A stretch of DNA of 64,000 nt from the NCBI RefSeq assembly GCF_002775205.1, contig NC_036453.1, forward strand, positions 6,723,103-6,787,102, read 5' to 3'. Positions 13,332-25,150 of this stretch are shown one piece after another. The stretch is from Xiphophorus maculatus (taxonomy: Eukaryota > Chordata > Actinopteri > Cyprinodontiformes > Poeciliidae). The notes below the pieces were generated by a model. The model saw only the letters and a program-made list of their open reading frames with translations, had not been told where the DNA came from and made no database searches. Positions within the stretch are counted from its first letter, which is position 1. Every line of letters begins with the position of its first letter. Both the position numbers and the translations under genes were made by a program.

Positions 13332-15078
13332 TGGAACCTTTAGGTGAATTTTCCATGTAAAATATTTAAAGGAGGTATTATGTTCTTTCCAGACACATAG
13401 TGTCATTTTATAGCCTTTAAATCAAGACTAAAAACCATCTGTTTAAAGCTGTCATTGATTATCAGTAAATGGAACATTTTATTGATTATTTCATAATCCA
13501 TTACTGTACAATGTGTGTATGATGTAAAGCACTTTGAACTGCTTTGCTGCATAAATGTAATATAAAAATAAATCAAGATTAGCTTTTTCACAGCTTCGCC
13601 ATGACGACTGGCTACTTCAGCCTGTCGTTTAACTCGGCTCAGCTCCATGCTGACCCCTACATGAGCTGCTTCATCGCTGCAGTAGTGGAGATCCCTGCAT
13701 ACGTATCCAGCTGGATCGCACTCAGATTCCTTCCCCGACGACTTTCTGTCTCTGGGACGTTGATCCTTGGATCTCTGCCGCTGTTCATATTACTACTGGT
13801 GCCAGAAGGTAAGCAAAAAGTTGTTTTTGAGGTTATGGTTGTCTAGAGCAGTGTTTAAGAAATGTTTTGTAAAAGTTAGAATTAGTAGTTTCATATTTTG
13901 TAGAAACATTCATGCCTAAAATGTGTTTTATTCCACAAACCTATTTACCTGTGTTAGATCTGTTTGGTGTTTCCCTTGCTCTGGAGATGGTGGGTAAATA
14001 TGCTTTTACTACTGGGGCCTCCCTGATGTTCGCCTACACCACAGAGCTTTACCCAACATCCCTGAGGAACACCGCGACAGGGACAACCACCACAGTTTCC
14101 AGGACTGGAAGTTGCATCAGTCCTTTTCTGTTAAGTCTTGGTGAGGAAATGAGAGTTTGAACCCTTAGAAATACCTGAATTGAAAGAATCTATGAGTGCT
14201 AACTCTTCTCTCTTGTTCTTTTCAGGTGGATACTTCAGCTTCTTGCCTTATGTAACTATTGGGTCTCTGGGAGCTGTTACTGCCTTTGTTGCTCTTTTGC
14301 TTCCAGAGACTTTTAAGCAACCGCTGCCTGAAACCCTTCAACAAATGCCTGAAAGACAAAGGTATGTAGTCAGGGTTTTACCTAATTTAAACTGTTTCTA
14401 AATTATTTAGTAAGTATTTAAGAAGCGATGTAACTCTATCAGTTTTGCATGTTACTCTGAAAGGTTCTTTTTATTGAAATATTGATTTTTAAACCAAAAT
14501 AATACAAAACACAAAGGCAACATTTTCATTTCTTTAGATTCAAAAGTTGACATTACCTTATTATTTGTAGATCTGCCTTTAAACTGCATGACTTTTGTTT
14601 ATTTCCAACAGTAAACAGTGTTGTGTATTTATCTTTTGGACTTATAAAAAGCTGTGACTTCATCTCAGCTTTAATAAACTGATTCAAAGCAAACCAGACT
14701 AACTGCCTTAAACGTAGTTACTTAATGTCAAAAAGAAGAAAAATATGCAAATATCTGGTTTCAACTGGATTTCAGTCAGTTCTTCTACAGCAATACAGTG
14801 CAGCATACTGTAACTTAAATTTTCACCATGACAGGGTTTATAATCCTCAAACCAGACTGACAGGCAAGCAGAGGCATAAAGACACACACTGAAAAAAATA
14901 ACAAAATTGCTTTTTTATTTAGACATTTGTAACTTAACAAATTTGCATCACACGGTCGATAATATGTAATGATGACAATCAACCAGTGGATGGCGCTGGA
15001 GCACAAGGTGTGATGTAAAAAACTATTAGCATGCTGCTCCACCTCTAAATGTTGGCTGCAACCTTCACAGAAATATGG

Positions 15079-15120
<42 letters not shown>

Positions 15121-15286
15121 GTGTGTGTGGATGTGTGTGTGTGCGTGTGTGGGTGTGTGTGTGTCATTTGATGAATTCATCTTGCTTTTGCTCACTTGTC
15201 TTTTTTTTCACCACAGGACCAAATGTCCCTGCATCCAAAAAACTGAAGCCTCAGAACCAGTTGTGTTACCAGGCAGCCCTCTGTGA
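6582..15286 (+). CDS. slc22a4/5-like: Organic cation/carnitine transporter (OCTN subclade), gene A
   Basis: Plasma-membrane SLC22 transporter, 549 aa, predicted 12 helices. Exons: 6582-6788, 8252-8434, 9952-10055, 11231-11385, 11465-11636, 11760-11886, 12669-12766, 13594-13808, 13958-14140, 14226-14361, 15217-15286. The start is the ATG of [10 protein letters not shown], with A at -3; the frame is open upstream but only with GTG. Motifs: WGCFQ and IIPNGFGAF around helix 1, N-glycosylation sites NLS/NLS/NLT and paired Cys in the first loop, GQLSDRYGRKP after helix 2, [14 protein letters not shown] after helix 6, [15 protein letters not shown] late. Oddities: the region that is one exon in B-E (and in human OCTN genes) is split here by a 1463-bp intron after PKT. 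Helix 2 begins FDLVC instead of WNLVC, and the tail ends in GSPL. The carnitine, ergothioneine or cation preference cannot be read from sequence. A is the most divergent of the five by eye. Confidence 0.93.
7165..7540 (+). mobile_element. Interspersed repeat, copy 1 (inside intron 1 of gene A)
   Basis: T/TA-rich sequence with recurring TTTAGTT blocks. It ends in a C-rich part with CCCCTGTGCCTTC, then CTCACACCTGCAACC, then GTTAGCTCAG. The same order of blocks occurs again at about 30330-31170, which identifies it as an interspersed repeat, probably a retroelement remnant. The family is not known to me. Confidence 0.55.
7550..8010. repeat. Degenerate tandem repeat in intron 1 of gene A
   Basis: Blocks such as TTGTTCTAATTCCTTTTCTGG, GGAGTCT and GAGTACTCCACAGTTTCTAA recur several times in the same order with substitutions and small gaps. 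This indicates an old minisatellite of long period. Confidence 0.5.
8115..8225 (+). mobile_element. L2/SINE-type 3' tail next to the intron 1 acceptor of gene A
   Basis: The run ATTGCCTTGTTGCTGAAAA followed by TGTGCTATATAAATAAAATT is the characteristic 3' tail shared by fish L2-type LINEs and their SINEs. It ends about 25 bases before the acceptor TTTCTAAG (8244-8251), so DNA at or just beyond its end supplies the pyrimidine tract of the splice site. Confidence 0.65.
10196..10660. mobile_element. Tc1-like transposon remnant
   Basis: Begins TACAGTATCTGTCAAAAATATTCATAC, close to a Tc1-like terminal repeat. It continues with CACATTTTGTCAG and later TTCTGGTTGGATGAGACC, both recurring phrases of fish Tc1 elements. 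No open transposase frame remains. It lies in intron 3 of gene A. Confidence 0.5.
10422..10516. repeat. Cluster of AATACTGTATTT / AATACAGTATT inverted copies
   Basis: At least six copies of a near-palindromic AATAC(T/A)GTATT core occur in both orientations within 95 bp, so the segment could fold into several alternative hairpins. Confidence 0.75.
12771..13148. mobile_element. Short inverted-terminus element (MITE-like), intron 6 of gene A
   Basis: Starts near TAACTCTCGGACTATAAGGCG and ends near GCTTATAGTGTTA, an imperfect inverted pair. Internally it repeats GCGCCTT(A)TA phrases (AGTGCGCCTTTATATTG, ATGCGCCTTATAGTC). This actataaggcgcac family is familiar from fish genomes. It begins right after the exon 6 donor. 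Confidence 0.55.
13259..13329. repeat. (AAT)n microsatellite, about 23 copies
   Basis: Uninterrupted AAT/TAA trinucleotide run of about 71 bp in intron 6 of gene A. Confidence 0.97.
13395..13572 (+). mobile_element. L2-type LINE 3' end
   Basis: Contains CAAGACTAAAAACCATCTGTTTAAAGCTG and, at the end, GTAAAGCACTTTGAACTGCTTTGCTGCATAAATG followed by an AATAAA-rich tail. Both are 3'-end landmarks of fish L2-like LINEs. It stops about 20 bp before the acceptor of exon 7 of gene A (13592-13593). Confidence 0.6.
15081..15164. repeat. (GT)n microsatellite upstream of the last exon of gene A
   Basis: About 84 bp of GT dinucleotides with a few interruptions, ending about 50 bp before the acceptor of exon 15217-15286. 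Confidence 0.97.
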
Positions 15287-15692
15287 CTGAGTGTTGCTGG
15301 TTCAGCTTTAAAATCAGGTTTTTTTTAACACTTCCACTAGTAATTTTTTCTGAATTACATTTGACGTCCCACCTTCCTCAATAGTTTTATTGCTGTTTAT
15401 GTTAAACGTTTCTGTGTCTTAAAATTTGTGAAGTTAAGGAAACATCATCCTTAGTTCTCCCTGAGTTCATCACTACAACATAGACAGTTGGGTTCTCTAT
15501 ATATAACGAAAGAGAGGAAAAAGGATTTAGAAAGGACTGTTCTTTTGTCTTTTTTAACAAAAGTGTCCAGTGCAACCTCAGAATTAGAGACTCTTTAAGT
15601 AAACCCATTGTTTATGTATAGAACAGCAGATTTCCATATCCTGAATCTTTGTTCTTTTGCATCTTTTCTGTGCAGTTTCTACTCCACAGAAT
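15287..15692. other. Convergent 3' ends of genes A and B
   Basis: Only 406 bp separate the two stop codons. The region should hold the 3' untranslated regions of both genes. One minus-strand AATAAA lies here (15386-15391). No plus-strand AATAAA occurs before 15792, which is already inside gene B. Confidence 0.6.
15386..15391 (-). terminator. Candidate polyadenylation signal of gene B
   Basis: TTTATT on the plus strand is AATAAA on the transcript strand, about 300 nt downstream of the gene B stop codon. It is the first such hexamer after the stop. Confidence 0.45.
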
Positions 15693-18600
15693 TTACAGCT
15701 GTCTGGCTAGAGACTTTTCTTCAGCAGCGTTTTCCTCTTCTTTAGTGCTGGTGAGGACGTAACGTCTTTTCTGGCAACATCTGGAAGATAAAATAAATGC
15801 ACATTTGTTCAGTCAGATTACTGACACTGATATTTAAATAATAATATAGTTAATAATAATAAGTTACAAAAGACCTGCTGGGAAGTTAAATTAGCATTTT
15901 GTGAAACTTGTCTATGAAGCTTGAATTGCAATAAAATGGTGGACAATGTAACTTTTTGAGTTTGGCTTTGCTTCACAAACCTCTCAAGCCTTAAGTCATT
16001 CCTGGTGCTTCTGCATGTTTCGCTATCACACCTCTTCCTTCCACTTAACTTTCTGGACAAGCTGCTTTTTCATAGCAAAGATTTTTTGTGGCTGATCTGC
16101 CAAAGAGGTGTAAAAGTGACACCTCTAACATTGTCAGTTTTTAAGTTCCTTTTCTACATTATGAAACTTTCTGCAGTCTATCCAGACTGACTCAAGTTGT
16201 TAGTAGTTTGAATAAATGATTTACTTTCTTCATGCATAGTTTTAGGATGTTTTATACAGAGCAACACAGAGAACTGATCTTTTTGCATTTCTTTCTGTAA
16301 TAAATATTTTGGTGTTTTTATTTTTGGCCTGCAGAAAAAACACATCAATTAAAAACGACAAGAAACTGCAAAGCATGTCAAAAATGTGACTGGATTCTTC
16401 CAAACTCATTTGAGCTTTTTGTTGTTTTGCATTACTACACCACACTGAGAGCACCACATCCTGAGGCATGGATGGGTGTATTTGTTTAAGAATGTTTCAA
16501 GTTATATGCAGGAGGAACTGAGTGCTTGTTAAGCAAGTAGAAGCAGTTTTCTTTTTAGTTTCTGCTACACATCCCAACACCTAAAGGTTTTGTGCATGTG
16601 AATTTAAAGCTCATACATTTATACACAAAAAGACATTATTTGATCAAATAAATGAATTATTATAGTCAAGAAAAATCTGCTTTTTAAAATTGATTTAGCA
16701 TCTAAATCAATGTAGAGTCATAGATGTGCAGGAATTTGTTTTTTACCCCGGAAAGCTTTGCATTTGGCTGATGGTGTCAGGGAGAGGCATCCCAAAGCTC
16801 TCAGGGAGAAGCAGACTCAGCAGACCAGTCAAAGCTGTGAGGCTTCCCACTACGATGTACGGCAGGGACACAGAGTAGGTTCCTGTTTTGTAACATCAGA
16901 GAGAATATTTGAATATTTTAAAACTAATGTAAAACAGCATATCTCTACAAATATAATCTGTGTCAGTTCAGGTATGTGTTTATTTCTGGCAGGGCCTTTT
17001 TTTAAACTAAATGTGTCATTTTTTCTGACTGGTTGCAAAGAAACTCAGACAAAACAGACCAAAAATGTGTCAGATTTTATTTACAAACCCAGCCAGCCTG
17101 GAGGTTTGAATGAAACAGTTACATATCTGATTAAAAGTAACTGTGTTATGAAGGGATGAAGCTGAACTCCAGCTTTAATGTTTAAGTTGAAGCAGCTCAG
17201 CCTCAGACACCTTCTGCTGGTGCGAGCCTCATCATTTGTCTGATTAGTTACAGCTGTGAGCCTGATAAGTTTGTAAAAATTCAGAGGAAAACTGCAGAAG
17301 AAGAAAGTCACTGAACAAACACAGCCTTCTGAATGAAACCATGTTATTAAAACAGCAGATTTAGTTTTCCACCCAATAAACCGCTGCATGAATCTGTTGG
17401 AGGACTGAGATGAGAGACGTCTTCCTTTCAGTGAACCAGCAGGTGAGTCAGACATGTGAACGTGTCTTTGAACAAAAGAACCAATGGAGCTTTGAGTATT
17501 CTGCTCTTCTTTTCCTGTTTGTCACTTTCTCTACAATCTTATTTAAATTAATGCTAAATATTTGAGCCACATATCTTTGCTTCTGATTGTATTGATACAT
17601 GTTATTTTAACCAAAAACCTCAATGTACTCTTTTGGGATAACACAAATATTTTCTGATCTAAAGCATGGACAAACAAACAACTGTGATGTTGTCCAACTT
17701 TTAGGACCAAACTATTTGATTTGGTGCATTTAAGCTGAAAAACATCTAAAATGTTGACCCTTGATTTATTCCATCCTGTTGTAGTTCTGGCTGCATGTTT
17801 AGGGTCTTTTGCCGAATATTTTTATCTTTGATTCCCAGTCGGAATAAATCTGCAGACATCAAGAACAAACAGATTTATTAGTATGAGGAGGCTTGAGGAC
17901 TGGAGTCTAACTGGAACCGCTCCAGTCACTGCTGGAGGGTACAGTCTGGTTGAACCAGTAAAACCAGTGAGCTGCTGTTCTAAAATCTAATTCTGCTTCT
18001 GGCTTGTTCCTTGTTCTTTATGATGTTTGTTCATTAATATTATCTTTAAAAAAACTCTGACACCTTCACAGGACAGCTGGAAATATACTGAGGTATAAAT
18101 AGGTGAACTCTGTTTCCAATCAAGTAAATTATTAGATTTTATTCAGGATTTAAGATCAAAGTAGGCTGAAGTAGGCTTAAAAACGTGATCAAATATTTTT
18201 AAGCCCCATAGTTTTGACCTTCCATAATAAGGCAAAGTTCAAGGCATCTTAACTCAAAGATTAGTTATTTTGTTTTGCTCAAAGGCTCAGGGAATATGAT
18301 TGTACTTGCGTAAGTAAATGAAGTATGGAGCAACAATGCTGCCAATTCTGGAGGCCGTGGAGCAGGTGCCGACAGCCGTGTTCCTCAGCACAGTGGGGTA
18401 CAGCTCTGCTGTGTAGGCGTAGACAACGGCAAAGGCAGTGGACACCGCAAACTTCCCCAACATCTCAAACGTTATGGACAGAGCAACCAGGTCTGCAGGA
18501 GATTAAATATGAAACTGATCAGGGTTAGATATGTAATCCTGACGCAGAAGGCTTAATGTAGATGTACAAGCTGTGATGTCGTACGTCGTGGTATGAACTG

Positions 18601-21600
18601 TATGATGAATATAAAGAATCCTCCTGCAAAAAGTGCTGAGAAATGGCTGAGTCGTCTGGAGCACCAGCGGAACATAACCCACGACAAAGCGTAGGCTGGG
18701 ATCTCGATCACAGCAGACAGGAAACAGTTGATGAACGGATTTCCATGGAGGTTCGCCGTGTTCAGGGAAAGAGCGTAGTAGGCGATGGTGAGGGTGTTCC
18801 TGTTGGAACCACAAATGATTTAGGTTTTTAACTACAAAATAAAGTAACAATGAAAAATGTCTCTACATTGGGATTTGAAGTATTGTGAGATGTGGCAGGA
18901 ACTAAGAATTTAGTGAAGAAGGACACAAAGGATGAAAATGTTTAGGAAAGTAAAGTATTAAAAAAGGTTGGAAAAAATCAAAGATGATGGTTGAGGATGA
19001 GGATTTGTGTTTTAGCAAGAATTATCAAGAACACTGCAGAAATGTGAGATTTTAGTTATTGTTTTTAAAAGAAAGGTTGGGTTCTGAATGGATCTCAAAG
19101 TTGTGGCCCTTTGGGGCCTGGGGTCTTTAAAAAGTGTTAGTATTGCAGGGATTTGTTATTTCTTTGCATGTATGGATTAGTTGTCATTAAATCAATTGGA
19201 ACCAGCTGATGATAATTGGTAATAACTATGTGAATTATGCTGTAAATATGGATAAATTTCTTGCTTTTTGCACCTGATTTTCTTATTTCCTTTTAACTTG
19301 CAACGCATAGCTTAGTTTAAATACTTTTATTGTCTTTGTAGGAGACAATACTTTGGGTAACAAAGTGACTGAGTGTTGAGAACTAGAGTTTATGAATAAA
19401 TGAAGAATTAACTTACAAAAGCAAAGTTCTACATGTATTTTCCTTATGATTCTCACATTTTAAGAGTAAAAGGGAAACTGTGCACATGAGACTAAATGTA
19501 GACCAACAGGTTTGATGGTTATTTATGCTCAAGGTTGGAAAGAGGAAATGGTTTCGAAACAATATGGTGATGGGAGTCTAGCTGTTTCCTCCAGTTATTG
19601 TGCAGGATATCGTACCTTTTTGACAATCTGCTTTTTAAGTAACACTTTAACAACCTTCTACATTAGTCGGGCAATCAAATGCATTCCGATAACTAAATGT
19701 AGATAAGAACACATTTATCTTCATAAGAGTGAAAGTTCTGGTCATTTAGGTTGCATCGCACAAATGACTTTGTTTACTGCGACCAAAAGATAATTCAACC
19801 AAATTAGTCTGACCTGTAACTGAAGGAAAACTATAGCAGCTTTCCTACAGCGAGTCGGTGGATGGGTGCAGAACGTCCAGAAGTACGCCACTGTGTTCAT
19901 TTATTTAATACAGCCAGAAAAAAAGCTAAGGGACTTTCTAATGTCTATTGAAAGTTGTGTAACTTCTAAAAGTTTGAGTATACTGTACTTATTTAGACTG
20001 AAGCAGAGAAACATCTAAAAGTTGCAGGACTGAATTACCTGATAACAGGATGGTGAGGTAATATTGTGAAAGAAGAACACACCACTGAGTCTACTGTCGG
20101 TTTATTAAAAGTATGAAACAATGAGTCATTCCAGGATCAGATGTGTGATAATGTGTTATTAGTCAAAACCAGATTTTTATCTTCGCCACAGGCATCAAGA
20201 CAATTAAATGTGTTTACGTTCAACTGACTGAGGTGTTTGACACTTTAAGAGACAAACTGGTTCTGTGCATGCAAGACTGAATTTCATTTTAATTTTTGTC
20301 TGTTTAAAGGAATCATCTCAAACGCCAGTCAAGGGCCGTGTCCTGCAACTTTTAGATGTTTCTCTGTTTCAGCACTTGGCTCCATTATTAGCTCATCAGC
20401 AGCTCTGCAGAGGCTGACGGCATGTTAGTGAAGCCATTTAAACATTTAATTCAAGTGTGTAGAACAACGGACACAAATAAAAGTCGCAGGACTTCTGCCT
20501 TCAAGGAATACAGTTTGAGATGACGGCTGTAAAGTGTACTAGCTCTGCGTGCGTAGTTGCTAAGCAACATGTCAGCTGAGAAAATGTCAGACTAACCAGA
20601 CCAGCCACAGCGTGACAGAGAGCCATCGGATGTTTGGAGAGCGAAGAAGGTCACAGATGTTGTGCACCCTCGTCTCTTCAGTCCTGCCTTCATTCTGTCA
20701 GAAAACAGGAACAACAAATGTTTAGAAAGTATCAATGACAACATTAATTAAAGTACTTATCGTGACTGATTAGCAGTCTGGGCAACTTTCATACCTCCAC
20801 TTTCGGCACACCTGCAGTAGTTGCAGGTTGGAGTTTTTACAAGTCTGCCGAAAGTGGCAACGTTTTTCTCACAGCTTGAAGAACCAGAGAAGTGATTCTG
20901 CAATATCTTGTTTTTGCATCTTTCTTAAGAACAAAAAGTACTTAGAATATAAATTAACTAATTTTTATCAAACAAACTCTTGGAACCCTGCTGAGGGTCT
21001 GCAGTATTTTTATAAGAAGGAAAATGAAGGGCCAGTGTCTGCACAGAGGAAACTATTATTCATTAATTATTCCTTTTTCAAGTTTAGGCACAATGCTGAA
21101 ACCCAACAGGAAATATTCTCTAAAGGCAAAATTTCTCAGTTACAAAAATAATTTTCTTCTTAACATACAGTGACTAACACACTATGGGTTTGCTTTAAAA
21201 CATGTAAATAACTGTTGTTGCTGTGGGTTCACCTGCAAACATTTTAAAAATATATAGAAATATTGCAATATTCCAAATTGCAACCTATATCTGACATTTC
21301 ATTTTTTCCAATTTCCTCACTTTACGACCAAAACATTCATATGTTTTAATTGGATTTTATGTAGTAGACAAACACAAAGTATCATGTGTGAATTAGAAGA
21401 AAAAGGAGGCCTGGTTAACTAATTTTAAATATATATTTTTCATAAATTATCTGAAAAGTTGAGCTTGAATTTGCTTTCCTTCCTTCTTCATTAAGACAGA
21501 TTATAACCCATATCCAGTCTGAGCTGATGAGTTGGAGAGATAAAGAGTGATGGTTGGTGAGGTGGAAGTAGATTGTAACCCAGTCCAGCCTGGGTTACAA

Positions 21601-24600
21601 TTTATTCACTTTGAGTGAATAAAGTAACATGTGGCTGTAACTGGACAAAATGTTTGCAGCACTGTATATATGGGAATGCAAAGGAAGTGGCACAGAAGCC
21701 AAATATTACAGCTTACCTGCAAAATGTAGCAGGATTTGGCAAGGTCCAGAGGGATTCAACTCTAAAGCTATTTGGTTGTGAAGTTCACATAATGAAGATG
21801 ATGGTGGGTGTTTAATGCTCTGACCTTTAGAGGTCTAAAGATGACGGGTGGAGATTCAATCCTGTTCATCTTGGCAGCGTTCCGGATGATGACCTCGGCT
21901 TCCTCGACTCTACCCTGGGAAAGCAACCAGCGAGGAGACTCTGGGATGAACCTGACTCGTTTTGCAACGTTGTGGACAGAAGGAGAGAGAAAATGAAGAC
22001 TTCAGTAATGATGCAAAGCTGTTATGGTAGGTGATCTGATTGAGTTTTGCACAGTCATAAATGCACACTCTTATTAAAAGCATTTTTATCAAAACAGAAT
22101 CAAAACAAGGAAATTAGAAGTTTGTGAATCAGGAAGAAATATTACAAAAGGAATCAAACCTGATAAAGTTTTGTTTCACATTTTCTGTACCTATACTAAT
22201 GTAAATCCATGACATTATTTCTGCATTTTTTTTCTGTGCATACGAGTCATATAAGTTATCAGAAAAGTCATTTGAATTTATAATATGAAGCATCATCTAC
22301 AAACACTAGCAGAAAACAACCAGTCATGTTTCTGTTCCAAGCAGCTATTTTAACCTTTGAATAATAGAAAATACATTTAATATTTTTCAAATTACTGCAC
22401 CTTTGTATTTGCATTTGTTGAGGTGACTGAGCTAATCTGTTAGGTTTTTATGAATGATGAAGTTCCACATCACAGTAAAAGTATTTGATGTTTATGCTGC
22501 ACTTTTGCTCATCACTGATGGTTTAAACATGTTTAATTTAATCAATAAATGAAATGAAAATCACAGAAGAATAAGACTGTTCATGTGATAAGTCATTAAA
22601 TATCGTGGCAGAGACGGATGTAAACAGTTACATGAAAGATATTCATAATTCAGCCTTGTAATGAATATGAACAGAGATGGACTAGAAAACGGGAAGCTTC
22701 CCATTTAGACTTCATTGTGTGGCATCACTACAACAAATTAATGAAAAATCTATTTTACCAACTTTTCCTCCAACCGTCTGCTACATTTTTTAAACATGAC
22801 ACATCTAGCTTTAGTTGCTGTCCTGTGCCTCCAAATCCTACAAAAAGGTTCTTGTATAGTTTCTACCATAAAAGTTTGGTAAAAAAGTTGCCAACCTGGT
22901 TTTTAATGGCCTGTCATTCAGAGGTTACAACAGAAAAAAGCTTTTGTTAAACAAGCAGCTGCACCACCAGTAGAGCTGGATTGGAGGGAAATCCCTGAAG
23001 GCAACCTAGAAATCACATTTTAGGAAAACCTCTCATTTGCTTTTTCTGAGCTGCAACTGCCAAATAACATCCAAGATGGAAAGAAATCTGAAACAAATCT
23101 TCCATGGAAAGAAAATCGACTCAAAAACGGCATGCAAACATGATACGTACCAGAAGAGGGGCAAACAAACGCAGCCTGCCAACATGAAGCCCACCTGAAG
23201 CATCCGCCAGTCTCTCACAAAGAACGCGAGCAAGGGTAGGAGTGTGTAGCCCACCGCGAAGAAAAGACACACTCCAGCAGTGGAGAAAAATGTTCGGACC
23301 TGCGGACCTAAAATTTCTGCTCCTGAACACAAAAATATATCACATTAAATTTAAATGTGTTTGGGGGATTGGTTGGGCACACAGGAATTGACATACCTAG
23401 AACAAATGCAACCAAGTAATTGGAAATTTGTTCCACTCCAAGTAGAAAATACAAGACGACAAACATGATCCAGCTTGAAGAAAAAACCTGAATCAGTGTT
23501 GTGACTACTTGTAGTCCTATGGTACCAAACATCACCATTTTCCTCCCAAATCTGAAATGAACACAAAGCAGAGAGAAGTTAGTGAAGATTTAGTTACATT
23601 CTGTAGCATTAATGTAGTGAAAGCCAAACCCTTTTCTACGTTTTGTTCTGGACACTTAACTACTGAGAAATGATCACTTACTGTAGGAATGGAGTCTGTT
23701 GAAGTTTTAAATGATTAGATCTGATTTTATTTGATGGCTAACATTTAGCCGTGACATTTGTAATGCGCCAGCTTGACGGGAGATCTGAAGCTTACTGGAA
23801 ATGGGACAACACCACAGTAGTACCGAGGCAAACAACATCTTTCTCACCATAAAATGTTTTAAACATTCCAGACTGAATGGCTTCAATTACTTTCTCCACT
23901 GCTGACTTGCATGAAGTTTACCTAAATATCTTCTAGATTACGCATTTTAAAAAACTGCATTTTTTAAAATGTATAAAACTGGAACAGTGATTGCCTCGGG
24001 CTAAGTTCAGTTCTTGTAAGAAAATATTTAGTCTGCAACCTGTCGGAGAGCTGTCCTGAAACGAAGGAGCCAGCAAGAATGCCACCAAAAAACAAAGAAG
24101 AAGTGAGAGGCTTCTTCCAGCTTTCATCACAAACCAGGTTCCACTGTCAAAAATAAACACAAATAAGTTACATTCAGGTTGGTCAATAATTTACAAAAAG
24201 GAAGAAACAGTAGCATCACCAAATCAGTTAATGGAGGTAACGGGAACCTTCACCCAATTTTTATGACAACTTTAAGTTCCCTAAAGTACTTTTGGTTTAT
24301 CCATTTATGGACCAAAAATGTTGGAATTTTTGGTTCTGGATTTGATATCAGGGATATTTACCTTTTTATTATTTTTTAGAACTTGACTTGTTGTCACAGC
24401 TGAGTGCAGATATGTTCATTAACAATTTCTATTTTGCGTGTTTGGTCATTTTTATCCTTCACAGAATGGGACTTTTGGGTGTCCATGCTACAGAGTCATT
24501 CTCAAACAAAGTAAATTATAATAATTTATTGATTTTAATTATAAATATACTCAAAACTTTGAGTATATTTGAGTAAATTATAAAAATAACTCAAAACTTT

Positions 24601-25150
24601 CAGCATTGCATAATGGATTTGGTTGTGTTTTGCAGGGGATCTTTATAAACAAAATCTGAAAGTCTTCCTGGATGTGAACCTGGACAAAATCCCCACAGCA
24701 TCCATTAAATCCACACACCTCGGAGACAATAGTAGATGTATACACGCTGTGGTCAAACTCCCATCCGTCCAGGCAGCTTTCTTTCGGCACGTTGGACAGA
24801 TTAACGTCCAATCCGGGCAAAAAGCCTCTCTCCGAGTAATTTAATAAATATTCCACTTTGTATCTGGAGCACTTGCTGGGCACCAAAGCGCCGTCCCGGG
24901 TCGCATCCTCCTCCAGCGGGATGCTGCTGTTCCTCCAGGCGGCGCTGAGGTTCAGGTGCGCGGGCAGCGCGCAGCGGTGATCCGGCGTGCCGGCCAGAAA
25001 CACCACAGACAGCGCAGTGAGTCCGTTAGGGATGAAGCTCAGGCAGAGGAGGAAAAACGTCCGCTGCTGGAAAGGTCCCCATTCTCCGAGGAAAGATGTC
25101 GCCGCCTCATAGTCAGTGATTTTGCTGGTGTCAGAAGTTGCAGCGGGCAT
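15693..25150 (-). CDS. slc22a4/5-like: Organic cation/carnitine transporter (OCTN subclade), gene B
   Basis: SLC22 transporter of 569 aa. Exons 5' to 3' on the minus strand: 24719-25150, 24040-24143, 23397-23551, 23151-23322, 21825-21951, 20597-20694, 18585-18799, 18310-18492, 16747-16882, 15693-15780. The start MPAATSD is a true ATG and a parallel ATG exists in gene C. Motifs: [13 protein letters not shown] then [14 protein letters not shown] (helix 1), TPDHRC, loop glycosylation sites [68 protein letters not shown] and [14 protein letters not shown]. Among the five genes B and C look closest to human OCTN2 (shared [20 protein letters not shown], PESFGxPLPDT), so carnitine transport is the best guess. 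The intron after exon 18310-18492 uses a GC donor (GCAAGT), which is required to keep frame. The exon 2 donor GTTGCA is weak. The tail ends KSLARQL. Confidence 0.93.
15792..15797 (+). terminator. Candidate polyadenylation signal of gene A
   Basis: First plus-strand AATAAA after the gene A stop, 506 nt downstream and just inside the last intron of gene B. Use of this site would make the A transcript antisense to the whole coding part of the last exon of B. Confidence 0.4.
19997..20500. mobile_element. Common fish interspersed repeat in inverted copies
   Basis: CTGAAGCAGAGAAACATCT plus AAAAGTTGCAGGAC (19998-20030) recurs inverted at 20340-20373 with one or two mismatches over about 33 bp. The second copy continues with CTCATCAGCAG and TCAAGTGTGTAGAACA. 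These phrases are typical of an abundant teleost non-autonomous element that reads TCCTGCAACTTTTAGATGT. It lies in intron 6 of gene B. Confidence 0.55.
20797..20857. repeat. Hairpin with 12-bp arms and an inner hairpin
   Basis: CCACTTTCGGCA (20797-20808) pairs perfectly with TGCCGAAAGTGG (20846-20857). Inside, CCTGCA pairs with TGCAGG (20811-20816 and 20822-20827). It lies about 100 bp upstream of exon 6 of gene B. Confidence 0.8.
21300..21660. mobile_element. Tc1-like remnant containing two hairpins
   Basis: TTAATTGGATTTTATGTAGTAGACAAACACAAAGTA is close to a recurring Tc1 phrase, and the right part ends ACAAAATGTTTGCAGCACTGTA, like a terminal repeat. Two perfect hairpins sit next to each other at 21572-21601 (11-bp arms, ATTGTAACCCA) and 21601-21623 (10-bp arms, TTTATTCACT). 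Confidence 0.5.
24543..24570. repeat. Perfect hairpin, 13-bp arms
   Basis: AAATATACTCAAA pairs with TTTGAGTATATTT across a 2-base loop. It is in intron 1 of gene B, about 150 bp past the exon 1 donor. Confidence 0.85.

Noticed and set aside
13161-13406. Tyr-rich minus-strand frame
   Set aside because: Translation of the (AAT)n microsatellite.
14815-15195. His/Thr-rich minus-strand frame and Val/Cys-rich plus-strand frames
   Set aside because: Translations of the (GT)n microsatellite.
17081-17455. 124-codon minus-strand frame as a gene
   Set aside because: Lies in intron 8 of gene B, has no recognisable domain, composition like the surrounding intron, and no splice partners.
18310-18492. 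Broken exon 8 in gene B for lack of a GT donor
   Set aside because: A GC donor (GCAAGT) at the aligned position keeps phase with exon 9, so the gene is read as intact.
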